From positions 1 to 7,243 of the forward strand of contig PFWS01000050.1 of assembly GCA_002791255.1 (NCBI GenBank): 7,243 nt of DNA, written 5' to 3'. Within the stretch, counting starts at the first letter, position 1, and every line of letters starts with the position of its first letter. The stretch is from Candidatus Uhrbacteria bacterium CG_4_9_14_3_um_filter_36_7 (GTDB lineage: Bacteria > Patescibacteriota > Patescibacteriia > UBA9934 > GWF2-40-263). A model generated the notes under the pieces. It did not search any database. It was given only the letters and a program-made list of their open reading frames with translations, and had not been told where the DNA came from. The position numbers were made by a program, and so were the translations under genes. Below, one piece after another: positions 1 to 6,460 of this stretch.

Positions 1-775
1 ATCGTTTGCTGTAAGTACCTGTATCTAAACGCGAATTTTCTCCGATTTTTTTCAAAGTCGGGTATTCATAATGAAAAGTGTTTGATTTTTGGTTTGCCAA
101 TTCTTTTTCGATTAGCTGATTCAATAATTCAGATTTTTCTTTAACACTCTTTTCTTGAGCAATAATTGAAAGGACTAAAGATTCGATATGCTTGATTACC
201 TCATCCTTGTTTTTTTGATTTGGAAAAGGAATTTCGCAATCAAGAAATAGAGTTTTTGCGTGTTTTATAGTTGTGCCTCTTGAAACCAAAAAAAGAAGTT
301 GTGTTTTAAAAAATTCACTTTTAAGCAAACCAAAAATATAATACTTCTGCTTTGTTATGGGCAATCTATAAATTCCACCGGAAATCATGTGTTGCGGATA
401 ATCCCGATCAAGAATTATTACCTCACCAATGTTTGAATCTTTGGAAATCAGAACATCGCCCTCTTTTAGCCCAATCTTCTTAAAACTTGTTGGCAGTACC
501 GGAACAACACTTTCAGGAGAAAAAGAAGGCAAAAAAGATTCTGGTTGTAATCCTTTTGTTCTTATGAATTGAAAGGGCGAATGTGTAATATAGCTTTGTG
601 AGCCGACCTCAATACCTTTGTCTGACGGTTTCAAAGGGCGATCCAGTAATTCACGCAACGAGACGCTATTTTTGTTCGTGATTCTAACTCCCTTGTATTG
701 AGAAGCCGAAAACGAGTAGCCCTTTGAGACTACTTCCTTAGTCGAAATTTCAGTTGGCACTCTGACATATTCCAT
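1..775 (-). CDS. hsdS: Restriction-modification specificity (S) subunit, HsdS-like, 3' end outside window
   Basis: My own translation from the ATG at 775-773 gives 258 residues with no stop before the window edge. S subunits recognise the target DNA and position the methyltransferase and nuclease on it. Residues ~30-185 look like a first target-recognition domain: LKEGDVLISKDSNIGEV (103-119) matches the usual L-GDVL---G-IG pattern, and SRGTTIKHAKT (165-175) followed by IPFP (182-185) matches the conserved end of such domains. Residues ~188-235 form a charged, helical spacer rich in E, K and L, the dimer-like helix between the two domains. ENSRLDTGTY (246-255) then appears to open a second recognition domain, which is cut off. 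The start lies 1 base after the stop of the upstream nuclease-methyltransferase gene, so the two are almost certainly co-transcribed and translationally coupled. Only a weak purine-rich AAAGAAAA precedes the ATG. The family is clear; the recognition sequence cannot be read from it. Confidence 0.9.
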   Translation of the reverse strand, partial: MEYVRVPTEISTKEVVSKGYSFSASQYKGVRITNKNSVSLRELLDRPLKPSDKGIEVGSQSYITHSPFQFIRTKGLQPESFLPSFSPESVVPVLPTSFKKIGLKEGDVLISKDSNIGEVIILDRDYPQHMISGGIYRLPITKQKYYIFGLLKSEFFKTQLLFLVSRGTTIKHAKTLFLDCEIPFPNQKNKDEVIKHIESLVLSIIAQEKSVKEKSELLNQLIEKELANQKSNTFHYEYPTLKKIGENSRLDTGTYSKR

Positions 776-776
776 A

Positions 777-2927
777 TTATTTTTCTTTGTAAAAAAGGTC
801 TTGCAAGGATTTTTCCTGTCCTAAGCACCAATCTCTAAATTCTTGAACTGTGCTTGAAAATTCCTCGTCCAGCAATGGTCGTCCCTCCTTGTCTGTTTCA
901 ACCTCAAATTTTTCGTCGTTTATTTTATAGATGGGAACGAAATGCTTAACGCGCTTTATCGTTTTCACTTCATAACCAACTTTCTGAATATCTTTGACGA
1001 AAATGCTGTATCCGTTTTCATTTAGCTTTTTCAATTCTTTTTCCGTAGGTTTATATGCCACGATAACAGTTGTGTTAACGCCAGTATCAGCAAAAACATT
1101 TGATGGTAAATCAAAGAGTGCCACAACACGCATTTTAGACATTAACCATTTTCTAGCATTCCCCCATCTCTCAATCGAAGCAATAGAGTTAGATAGGACG
1201 ATACCAACACGACCATTCTCTTTCAAAATGCGATAGGCGTTTTCAAGAAAAACAAGTCCGAGATCAATCCACCCACCATTTCGTGCGGTGTGCCATAATT
1301 CGTACATTTCAATAATGTCTTTATCTTTTTGTGTTTTTGGTTCAAATTTTCTATCTTCACCGAAAGGCGGATTTGTTAAAACAACATCAAATTTTTTCAA
1401 TTCTGTGTAATCATCCCAGTTATCCCAATCTCCAGCTTTGTGTTTTGCGGGGATTAAACTAACCAACTTTCCGTCCTTATCAAATTTATGGGTGATTGAT
1501 CCGTAACCCGGACTAAATTCGATTTTTGCGTTGCCGTCCCCGTTAAGAAGCATGTTTAGCTGTGCCAACATCACCATTTGAGCGTCATTGTCTATTCCAT
1601 GTATGTTTTTATCATCCATTTTTCGATCCGACTTCACATACGATATTGAGAGAAAATCGCCACTACCAACTGTCGGGTCGGCCATAGTGTCCGTAATTTT
1701 TGGGTTTACAATGTCCACGAGAAAATTGATCAAGGGGATAGGCGTTAAGAATTGCCCCTTTTCCGATTTTGTAAAAGCGTTAGCAAAGCGGTAGAAAATT
1801 AACTGGTACAGATCAGTCGTGCTTGAACGAGTAAAACTATAATCTTGTAAGTTATAAACTATTGAGCCAACAACAGCGACATGCCCCTCACTTTTCCAGT
1901 CGATGGTTGAATTGCTCAAAATGACTTTGTAGGTTGATTCTGCTTGTGCTTTTAGGCCTTGTATTCTCTTGATGAAATTTTGGACATTATCATCATTTAG
2001 CGTTCTAAAATCCCTCTCGTCCTGCTCAATATAGAATTTGAGTTTGTGTATATCCCGATTCTCTTCTTCCTGAATATAGTATTTGAGCAATTCATTTTTC
2101 TTTTCGTCGAAAATTTTCAAAGCGATTAACTGCAACAAAATTTCATAACCACGCTGGTTGAGCATACTGATTTTGTCGAGTGTCCGCAAAATATCGGAAA
2201 TTGCCTGATTAACTTGCGTGCTAAAAACACCAGTAATGACATCAAGGTCATTAACTGTTCGAGCTGATCTATCAATTTTTACATCAACAATTCTTTTTTT
2301 AAGTTGCTCAAATGACGGGATTTTTCGAAATTCGTCCGGCAAGTGTAAGGAAAGTTCTTTTGTTGAACTATTTTCGCCTTTTAGGTTGTACGATTCATCC
2401 AAGCGAATAAATTTTCCTTGCTTCTTTTGGAACAAAAATAATCTTTCCGTATCATAAAGCACACCCAAAACAAAATCATTTTCAGATTCTTTTATGGCAG
2501 GTTTGAGTTGCTGATTGTAAACTGTTTCAACATCTTTGCCGTCCTCTTTTTTGAATTCAATAACGGCGATAAGATGTTGCCTTAACCAATCCAACGATCT
2601 TTGATCTTTTTTGGTGATCCAATTTTTATATGTCTCAAACCATTCAGCATCATCAAAAATTGCACCATCAAATTTAATGGGGGCAGAATTTTTGTTTCCT
2701 TTAGGAAAATAAACTTCTGAACCAATAAAATCCTTTTGATAAAGACCTGAATTAATCAGTCCATAGAAAAATTGCCACTTATAGTATTCCTCATTCGGAG
2801 TATTTTTCACTCCCTTGATTTTTATTTTTTTGCCAATTTCCAAATTCACAGGCAAAAAAGCGGTCAGCTCATTCTTTATTGAAAAATCTTTATCGAATTT
2901 TTGCTTGGCCTCAAAAAAAGTTTTCAT
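777..2927 (-). CDS. Fused restriction nuclease / N6-adenine DNA methyltransferase (BcgI-like RM subunit)
   Basis: 716 residues from the ATG at 2927. The frame stays open to a TTG at 2978 (733 residues), with a stop at 2987-2985. Neither start has an SD, and I prefer the ATG because a TATAAT lies between the two. Residues ~1-190 resemble the HsdR_N/PD-(D/E)XK nuclease fold: FDGAIF gives Asp87 and VIEFKKE gives Glu124-x-Lys126, followed by a strand-rich stretch ending LYDTERLFLF. A helical region (~220-385) resembles the HsdM N-terminal bundle. The methyltransferase core follows: GQFLTP (391-396), motif I DPTVGSGDF (417-425), GIDND (444-448) and catalytic NPPFG (519-523), the type of adenine-N6 enzymes. 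It should transfer methyl from S-adenosylmethionine to adenine and also cut unmodified DNA. No helicase domain and no obvious C-terminal recognition domain are present, so it needs the adjacent S subunit. Family knowledge: BcgI has this RM + S arrangement. Cleavage activity is inferred. Confidence 0.92.
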   Translation of the reverse strand: MKTFFEAKQKFDKDFSIKNELTAFLPVNLEIGKKIKIKGVKNTPNEEYYKWQFFYGLINSGLYQKDFIGSEVYFPKGNKNSAPIKFDGAIFDDAEWFETYKNWITKKDQRSLDWLRQHLIAVIEFKKEDGKDVETVYNQQLKPAIKESENDFVLGVLYDTERLFLFQKKQGKFIRLDESYNLKGENSSTKELSLHLPDEFRKIPSFEQLKKRIVDVKIDRSARTVNDLDVITGVFSTQVNQAISDILRTLDKISMLNQRGYEILLQLIALKIFDEKKNELLKYYIQEEENRDIHKLKFYIEQDERDFRTLNDDNVQNFIKRIQGLKAQAESTYKVILSNSTIDWKSEGHVAVVGSIVYNLQDYSFTRSSTTDLYQLIFYRFANAFTKSEKGQFLTPIPLINFLVDIVNPKITDTMADPTVGSGDFLSISYVKSDRKMDDKNIHGIDNDAQMVMLAQLNMLLNGDGNAKIEFSPGYGSITHKFDKDGKLVSLIPAKHKAGDWDNWDDYTELKKFDVVLTNPPFGEDRKFEPKTQKDKDIIEMYELWHTARNGGWIDLGLVFLENAYRILKENGRVGIVLSNSIASIERWGNARKWLMSKMRVVALFDLPSNVFADTGVNTTVIVAYKPTEKELKKLNENGYSIFVKDIQKVGYEVKTIKRVKHFVPIYKINDEKFEVETDKEGRPLLDEEFSSTVQEFRDWCLGQEKSLQDLFYKEK

Positions 2928-2942
2928 ATTTGTAATGCCAAA

Positions 2943-2948
2943 ATTATA
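2943..2948 (-). promoter_or_regulatory. Candidate -10 element of the restriction-modification operon
   Basis: Read on the minus strand this is an exact TATAAT, ending 15 bases before the preferred ATG at 2927. Transcription would then start about 8-9 bases before the ATG, giving a very short leader, consistent with the lack of an SD there. No good -35 hexamer sits 16-18 bases upstream (AATTAA at the expected place). In DNA this AT-rich the match could be chance. Confidence 0.3.
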
Positions 2949-2982
2949 TAAAAATTCTGCATATCTTAATTTTAGCAATATT

Positions 2983-3013
2983 GCTCAAAAAAAGATAGTA
3001 GTGGATTTTGAGC
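2983..3013. repeat. Inverted repeat between tRNA-Ser and the R-M gene
   Basis: GCTCAAAA (2983-2990) and TTTTGAGC (3006-3013) are perfect 8-bp arms around a 15-base loop. On the minus strand it lies downstream of the tRNA and just upstream of the R-M coding region. There is no U-run directly after the stem on that strand, so it is a poor intrinsic terminator. A regulatory site for the R-M operon, or a tRNA 3' processing or attenuation hairpin, is possible. No function is shown. Confidence 0.5.
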
Positions 3014-3021
3014 CTTATTTT

Positions 3022-3036
3022 ACTTTGGTTCAAAGT
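3022..3036. repeat. Small inverted repeat just past the tRNA 3' end
   Basis: ACTTTG (3022-3027) and CAAAGT (3031-3036) are perfect 6-bp arms with a 3-base loop, 8 bases beyond the encoded CCA of tRNA-Ser on the minus strand. The position suits a stem that blocks 3' trimming or a weak terminator, but the following minus-strand bases are A-rich, not U-rich. Confidence 0.4.
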
Positions 3037-3044
3037 TGCCAATC

Positions 3045-3135
3045 TGGCGGAGGGGGTGGGATTCGAACCCACGGTACCTTTGCAGGTACACTTGATTTCG
3101 AGTCAAGCGCCTTCGACCTCTCGAGCCACCCCTCC
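3045..3135 (-). tRNA. tRNA-Ser (anticodon CGA), CCA encoded
   Basis: On the minus strand the 7-bp acceptor stem pairs GGAGGGG (3135-3129) with CCCCTCC (3055-3049), followed by discriminator G (3048) and a genomically encoded CCA (3047-3045). The anticodon stem CTTGA/TCAAG encloses the loop CTCGAAA, giving anticodon CGA, which reads UCG serine codons. The long variable arm (GTACC, loop TGCAAA, GGTAC) is the class II hallmark of tRNA-Ser. The T arm is GTGGG-TTCGAAT-CCCAC, and the D arm carries the GAGAGGTC segment usual for serine tRNAs. All stems pair without mismatch in these parts. The upstream minus-strand sequence ACATATAAAC directly abuts the tRNA, and a 9-bp repeat arm lies 15 bases upstream, so its promoter is unclear. 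Confidence 0.97.
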
Positions 3136-3149
3136 GTTTATATGTAGAT

Positions 3150-3250
3150 GAACTTAAAGAACTTGATGAACTGGAGGAACTTTTTAGCATAACATTATTC
3201 AGCTTTGCCTTTCGAAAAAGTTCTTCAAGTTACTTAAGTTCTTCAATTTC
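3150..3250. repeat. Inverted pair of 9-bp tandem repeat arrays
   Basis: The left arm (3150-3185) is four contiguous 9-base units: GAACTTAAA, GAACTTGAT, GAACTGGAG, GAACTTTTT. The right arm (3215-3250) is four units in opposite orientation: AAAAAGTTC, TTCAAGTTA, CTTAAGTTC, TTCAATTTC. Aligned as a hairpin with a 29-base loop (3186-3214), the 36-bp arms match at 29 positions by my count. The consensus unit is GAACTTnAn. The element lies between tRNA-Ser and the terminator of the 99-aa gene, so it is outside any supported gene. The right arm read on the minus strand contains an in-frame TAA, which argues against coding. Possible roles are a structured RNA, a repeat family of this genome, or a protein-binding array; none is shown. 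Confidence 0.8.
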
Positions 3251-3280
3251 TTTTTTATAGAGCTTAGATGTCAGCTAATA

Positions 3281-3321
3281 AAAAAGCAAGACCCCGTGCG
3301 AGTTAAGGAGTCGTGCTTTTT
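3281..3321 (-). terminator. Intrinsic terminator after the 99-aa gene, probably bidirectional
   Basis: Read on the minus strand, AAAAAGCACGACTCC (3321-3307) pairs with GGGGTCTTGCTTTTT (3295-3281) around an 11-base loop. The 15-bp stem has one mismatch and one G-T pair, and a T-run (TTTTTTATT) follows. It begins 15 bases after the TGA of the 99-aa gene, so it probably ends that transcript and perhaps the whole flippase/polymerase transcript. The stem also carries a T-run in the plus direction, so it could block readthrough from the left as well. It separates the surface-glycan genes from the tRNA/R-M part. Confidence 0.88.
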
Positions 3322-3336
3322 GTCTCGACACGAGGT

Positions 3337-3636
3337 TCATTGTCCACACCTGAAATTCGGTGTAGGAAGATTTAATACACAACCACACGCTGCGGCAGAT
3401 GTAGCGGCATAAAGAAGATAACAAATCTCAGATTCAGTCCACCTAACTTTTCTTGAAAGCTGAATGAACCGAAAGATCTGCTCCCATTGGACAATATTTC
3501 GATTCGGCAGTTCATTATCTTTTTGTCCGTTTGCGACACAGTCGACGCGGTAGAGCGCGTCTTTGGAATCCATATAGCCATCCTGAGTCTTTTTAAAAAA
3601 AACAGACAATATAGAATAAAAGGCCACAAGATCCAT
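3337..3636 (-). CDS. Hypothetical 99-residue protein, strong ribosome binding site
   Basis: I do not recognise this protein. It is supported as a gene by a textbook AAGGAGG 5 bases before the ATG at 3636-3634 and by an intrinsic terminator 15 bases past its TGA. It is soluble-looking apart from a moderately hydrophobic N-terminus (MDLVAFYSILSVFF), which might be a short membrane-proximal helix. It has five cysteines (33, 72, 84, 86, 97), with a CGC pair in an Ala-rich stretch near the C-terminus and CGQ at the very end. A hand count of 3361-3600 gives about 42% GC, against about 32% in a sampled line of the neighbouring polymerase gene, so it may be of different origin. It follows the polymerase/ligase stop by 45 bases on the same strand and could be its last operon member or have its own promoter. 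An internal ATG at residue 22 is possible but has no comparable SD. No function is proposed. Confidence 0.65.
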   Translation of the reverse strand: MDLVAFYSILSVFFKKTQDGYMDSKDALYRVDCVANGQKDNELPNRNIVQWEQIFRFIQLSRKVRWTESEICYLLYAATSAAACGCVLNLPTPNFRCGQ

Positions 3637-3641
3637 TGCCG

Positions 3642-3648
3642 CCTCCTT
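3642..3648 (-). promoter_or_regulatory. Strong Shine-Dalgarno of the 99-aa gene
   Basis: AAGGAGG on the minus strand, 5 bases from the ATG at 3636. It is the only near-perfect anti-16S match before a start in this window, and it fixes the start and reading frame of the small gene against an overlapping competing frame (3372-3707) that has no such site. Confidence 0.8.
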
Positions 3649-3681
3649 GAAGTGGTTGAAACAAAGAACATGAAATTAACA

Positions 3682-4968
3682 TTAAGATGTTTCTGTTGAC
3701 CCGTCAATGAAAGAGTGTTTTTGTTTTGTGTTTAAATAAAATATAGCTAAGATTCCCATTGTAAGCATAGCTAGATCGTTTTTAAAATAAGGCACATCAA
3801 CAAGCCCGTGTATCATTATTTCAAGAAGTACAGAAAAGCAAATAATAGATATCCAGCGTTCTTGTAAAGGATATTTTGTTGATTCAATAAATAAAGCAAG
3901 TACTTGCGCCATAAGGAGAATAAACGCCGCAAGCCCGACCAAACCAAGTTCTGTCCAAATATTTAAAATAATATTATGGGGGTATTGAAAAATTTCAATT
4001 TCCGGATGAGTGTGATAGGGAATCACTTTGGTTGGGTAACCAGAAAGCCCAGCCCCAAACAGCCAATGATTTTTTAAAAGTTCAACTGTTTCTTCCCATT
4101 GTTTTAGGCGTACTGTGCCAGAATAATCTTGAAAGGTTATTTTTTGAAAAAAAGGTACATGAAGGGCTGGAAGAGAAAGAAGAACAATTGCACAAATTAT
4201 TGCAAATGGAATAGTTATTTTTCTAAGATCGCGAATAAACCAAGAAGAAAAAAGAATCGTTCCCACAACCGCCCCCCAAGCTGCTTCTGTTTTTGAGAAA
4301 AAAATTGCCATACTTCCAAAAATAAACACGCTTATCCAGAAACAAAAAAGCCAAATCGATTTTTGGCCATTTTGCAAAAATTGTTTTATTAATCGTGTAC
4401 TTTCAAAAAAACTAATCATAAGAGCAGGCCCTATAAAAAGTCCAAGCGCGTTTGGATAGGGAAAGATACTTGTTATTCGACGTTCAACATCCCAAGGAAT
4501 AGGAATCGATAAACCAGTGAGAAACTGAACAATTCCAAAAAGAGAAATAAACAAAGCGCTTACTCCAAAAGATATAAATAAATAAGAAATGTTTTCTGAT
4601 TTTTGAATGACAGATCGAATGATCAGAAAAAAAATGATTGGTTCTAGAAAATAACTTTTCCAAATTCCTAAAGCTGTAAATATATTTGGAGCCACAAATA
4701 AACTAATACTTGCAGCTAAAAATAGAATGATAAGTGGTACAGGGAGAAGAAGCTTTTGTTTTTTCCATTCAAATCGTTGAATAAACCAAATTAGAAAAAG
4801 CACCCAAAAGAGCATTTCAAGCAAAGTAGTTGGTAAACCAAAAATAGTTATCCGAAGAAGATAGGTTGGTAATAAGCCAAAAAATAAAATCGTTGCTTGT
4901 TGAATATCTTTCCAAGCAATAATTCCAAAAAGAAGGACACAGATAAATAACAAAAACAGATATAACAT
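3682..4968 (-). CDS. O-antigen polymerase / ligase family membrane protein (Wzy/WaaL type)
   Basis: 428 residues, almost entirely hydrophobic, with roughly a dozen membrane helices. The family (Wzy_C) joins glycan repeat units or transfers a finished lipid-linked glycan to an acceptor on the outer face of the membrane. The conserved region is present: a large extracytoplasmic loop at about 270-335 with VRLKQWEETVELLKNHWLFGAG (R287, W291, G305, G307), then YPHNIILNIWTELGLVGL (H331, N332, E340), then HGLVDVPYFKND (H387, D391). These Arg and His residues are of the kind essential in Wzy and WaaL enzymes. Length is normal. The ATG at 4968 is 3 bases after the flippase stop, with only a weak AGG upstream, so translation is probably coupled. 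The sequence does not separate polymerase from ligase; the flippase neighbour suits either. The C-terminal ~15 residues (KQKHSFIDGSTETS) are a polar tail. Confidence 0.88.
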   Translation of the reverse strand: MLYLFLLFICVLLFGIIAWKDIQQATILFFGLLPTYLLRITIFGLPTTLLEMLFWVLFLIWFIQRFEWKKQKLLLPVPLIILFLAASISLFVAPNIFTALGIWKSYFLEPIIFFLIIRSVIQKSENISYLFISFGVSALFISLFGIVQFLTGLSIPIPWDVERRITSIFPYPNALGLFIGPALMISFFESTRLIKQFLQNGQKSIWLFCFWISVFIFGSMAIFFSKTEAAWGAVVGTILFSSWFIRDLRKITIPFAIICAIVLLSLPALHVPFFQKITFQDYSGTVRLKQWEETVELLKNHWLFGAGLSGYPTKVIPYHTHPEIEIFQYPHNIILNIWTELGLVGLAAFILLMAQVLALFIESTKYPLQERWISIICFSVLLEIMIHGLVDVPYFKNDLAMLTMGILAIFYLNTKQKHSFIDGSTETS

Positions 4969-4971
4969 AGT

Positions 4972-6399
4972 TTAACCTGTCTGTTTGTAAAAGAGAGATT
5001 TAATTGTTATAAATTTTACCCCACCAATACTTAAAAGAATAAGAATATAAAAAAGAGTCCCAAGTGTAATTTGAAGCAAAACAGGCCAAGCAGGTAAAAA
5101 CATAAGGAAAACGTACATAATAATACTCGCCAAAAGAACTTTAAATAAAACAAGAAGATTTGGATAAATATGTGTTGTACGAACAACCATTATAAAAGTA
5201 AGGACTCCAATAAGAAATTCAGAAAAAAGTGTCATGCCAGCGGCTCCCCAAACCCCAAAACGTGGGATAAATATAAGATAGCCGATAATAGTTAAAAAAG
5301 CAGTTAGAGCATATCCTGGAGCCATTGATTTTTGTTTTTCAATTGCAACTACCGTGTGTCCATAAAGAGAACTAATAAAAAGTCCAAGAGTGGCAATAAT
5401 AAGAATACGTAGAATGGGGCCTGAATCAACAAATTCATCTCCACCAATCAGAACAGAAAGTGGGGTGGCAACTGCTTGGGCTCCAAATACAATAGGAATT
5501 GCAAGAATCATAAAAAAATCAAAAGCCTTTTGAAGGAAACGAGCGAAATCGGCTTTATTTTGTTCTTTCCAAAATAAAGTGAGCGATGGCAGAAGCAAAC
5601 CCATAAGCATCACAGGAATCATAGTGACAACATCAATGATTTTGTAGGCAATTCCATAAATACCCACAACCGCTTCTGAACGAAAGGCTGCAAGAAACAT
5701 AATGTCGCCTTTTAAATAAACCAGATTACAAATAGTTGATAAACCAATTGGCCAACTGCGATGAAAAGCCTCTTTCCAAAGATCTTTGTCAAAACTTGGT
5801 CGAATTTTTATATAGGGTCGTATGAGAAAAAAAACAGCTATAAACCAAAGAATATTAGCAATGGCAAAAGCAGCCACCATACCAACTGTTTTAAAACCAA
5901 GCCAGGTAAAAAAAATAACCAGAAGAAGGAAAAAACCACGATTTAAAAGTTCGCTAAGTGCAAATCGCCAAATGATTAAATGTTTTTGAAAAAAACCAAT
6001 TAAAAGACCAGTGGATGTCATGAAAAAATAACCAAGCGTTCCTACCACAACCGCAAGTTTTGTAGCAGGCGAATAGGGAAAAATCTGAACAAGGATTGGG
6101 GCAAGACTATAAAATAAAAGACCAGAAACTACTCGAAGTCCAAGTAGACTATTAATAACCCGCGCCTCCTTTGTTTGATCACGTATTGAGATCATTTGAA
6201 TAAGTGTAAGGGTCATGCCAAATTCAACAATCGTGCCAAAAATAGTTAGATATGTCATGGCTGTTGTATAGGCACCTATTCCTTCTTTTCCGAGTGATCG
6301 CGCAATAATTGCAACTGCAAAAATACCCACAAGAACAGTTAACATTTTTCCTATAGTTTGGATCGTGTAATTTTTTGCCACCATTTGTAAAGATGTCAT
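4972..6399 (-). CDS. Polysaccharide flippase, Wzx/MOP superfamily
   Basis: 475 residues with about 14 predicted membrane helices, the usual size and topology of Wzx/RfbX-type lipid-linked oligosaccharide flippases. These move undecaprenyl-pyrophosphate-linked glycans from the cytoplasmic to the outer face of the membrane. Typical signatures are the N-terminal ARSLGKEGIGAYTTAM (33-48), and NLVYLKGDIMFLAAF (225-239) followed by VVGIYGIAYKI (244-254), the equivalents of the D-x-L and VG-Y---YK patterns of the family; the halves are separated by a cytoplasmic loop near 200-215. The start is taken at the ATG at 6399; an ATG at residue 6 (6384) is equally acceptable, and neither has an SD. A TATACA 11 bases upstream suggests a nearly leaderless transcript. 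It leads a pair with the polymerase/ligase gene, so the two act in sequence on the same surface glycan. MurJ is a related alternative but the motifs fit Wzx better. Confidence 0.9.
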   Translation of the reverse strand: MTSLQMVAKNYTIQTIGKMLTVLVGIFAVAIIARSLGKEGIGAYTTAMTYLTIFGTIVEFGMTLTLIQMISIRDQTKEARVINSLLGLRVVSGLLFYSLAPILVQIFPYSPATKLAVVVGTLGYFFMTSTGLLIGFFQKHLIIWRFALSELLNRGFFLLLVIFFTWLGFKTVGMVAAFAIANILWFIAVFFLIRPYIKIRPSFDKDLWKEAFHRSWPIGLSTICNLVYLKGDIMFLAAFRSEAVVGIYGIAYKIIDVVTMIPVMLMGLLLPSLTLFWKEQNKADFARFLQKAFDFFMILAIPIVFGAQAVATPLSVLIGGDEFVDSGPILRILIIATLGLFISSLYGHTVVAIEKQKSMAPGYALTAFLTIIGYLIFIPRFGVWGAAGMTLFSEFLIGVLTFIMVVRTTHIYPNLLVLFKVLLASIIMYVFLMFLPAWPVLLQITLGTLFYILILLSIGGVKFITIKSLFYKQTG

Positions 6400-6410
6400 A
6401 GAAGATCAAG

Positions 6411-6418
6411 TGTATAAA
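6411..6418. promoter_or_regulatory. Overlapping divergent -10 elements (bidirectional promoter candidate)
   Basis: TGTATAAA contains TATACA on the minus strand (6416-6411) and TATAAA on the plus strand (6413-6418), sharing the central TATA. The minus element would start transcription 4-5 bases before the flippase ATG. The plus element would start it near 6425, ahead of the ATG at 6461 of the secreted Ig-domain protein. No convincing -35 hexamers are seen for either strand. Overlapping symmetrical -10 elements are a known form of bacterial bidirectional promoter. The rest of the gap between the two starts shows nothing else I can support. Confidence 0.35.
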
Positions 6419-6460
6419 AAGATGAGGAGTTTAGAAAGGGGATGGATTACATTGAGAGAT

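Noticed and set aside
994..2457. Plus-strand frames antisense to the R-M gene
   Set aside because: Shadows of a well-supported coding region, with no SD and no family-like motifs.
2815..3147. 110-residue plus-strand frame
   Set aside because: It runs antisense through the tRNA-Ser gene and the R-M start; its reading is a by-product of those sequences.
3150..3185. Coding reading of the left repeat arm as a Glu-Leu repeat helix
   Set aside because: The frame translates to an E-L-rich stretch, but it has no start codon, enters the tRNA upstream, and the opposite arm contains an in-frame stop on its matching strand.
3150..3250. CRISPR array
   Set aside because: Units are 9 bases, contiguous and without spacers, and no cas gene is in view.
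3337..3339. Recoded UGA (Gracilibacteria/SR1 code)
   Set aside because: The TGA of the 99-aa gene is followed 15 bases later by a terminator, and no internal TGA interrupts any of the conserved genes, so standard stops are sufficient.
3372..3707. 111-residue minus-strand frame overlapping the 99-aa gene
   Set aside because: It has no SD, overlaps the end of the polymerase/ligase gene, and is basic and low in complexity; the competing frame has a textbook SD and a matching terminator.
3696..3707. TTGACCCGTCAA dyad as an operator or -35 for the 99-aa gene
   Set aside because: Arms are only 5 bp, it lies within the 3' end of the polymerase/ligase coding region, and the sequence at -10 distance (TAATGT) is a poor match.
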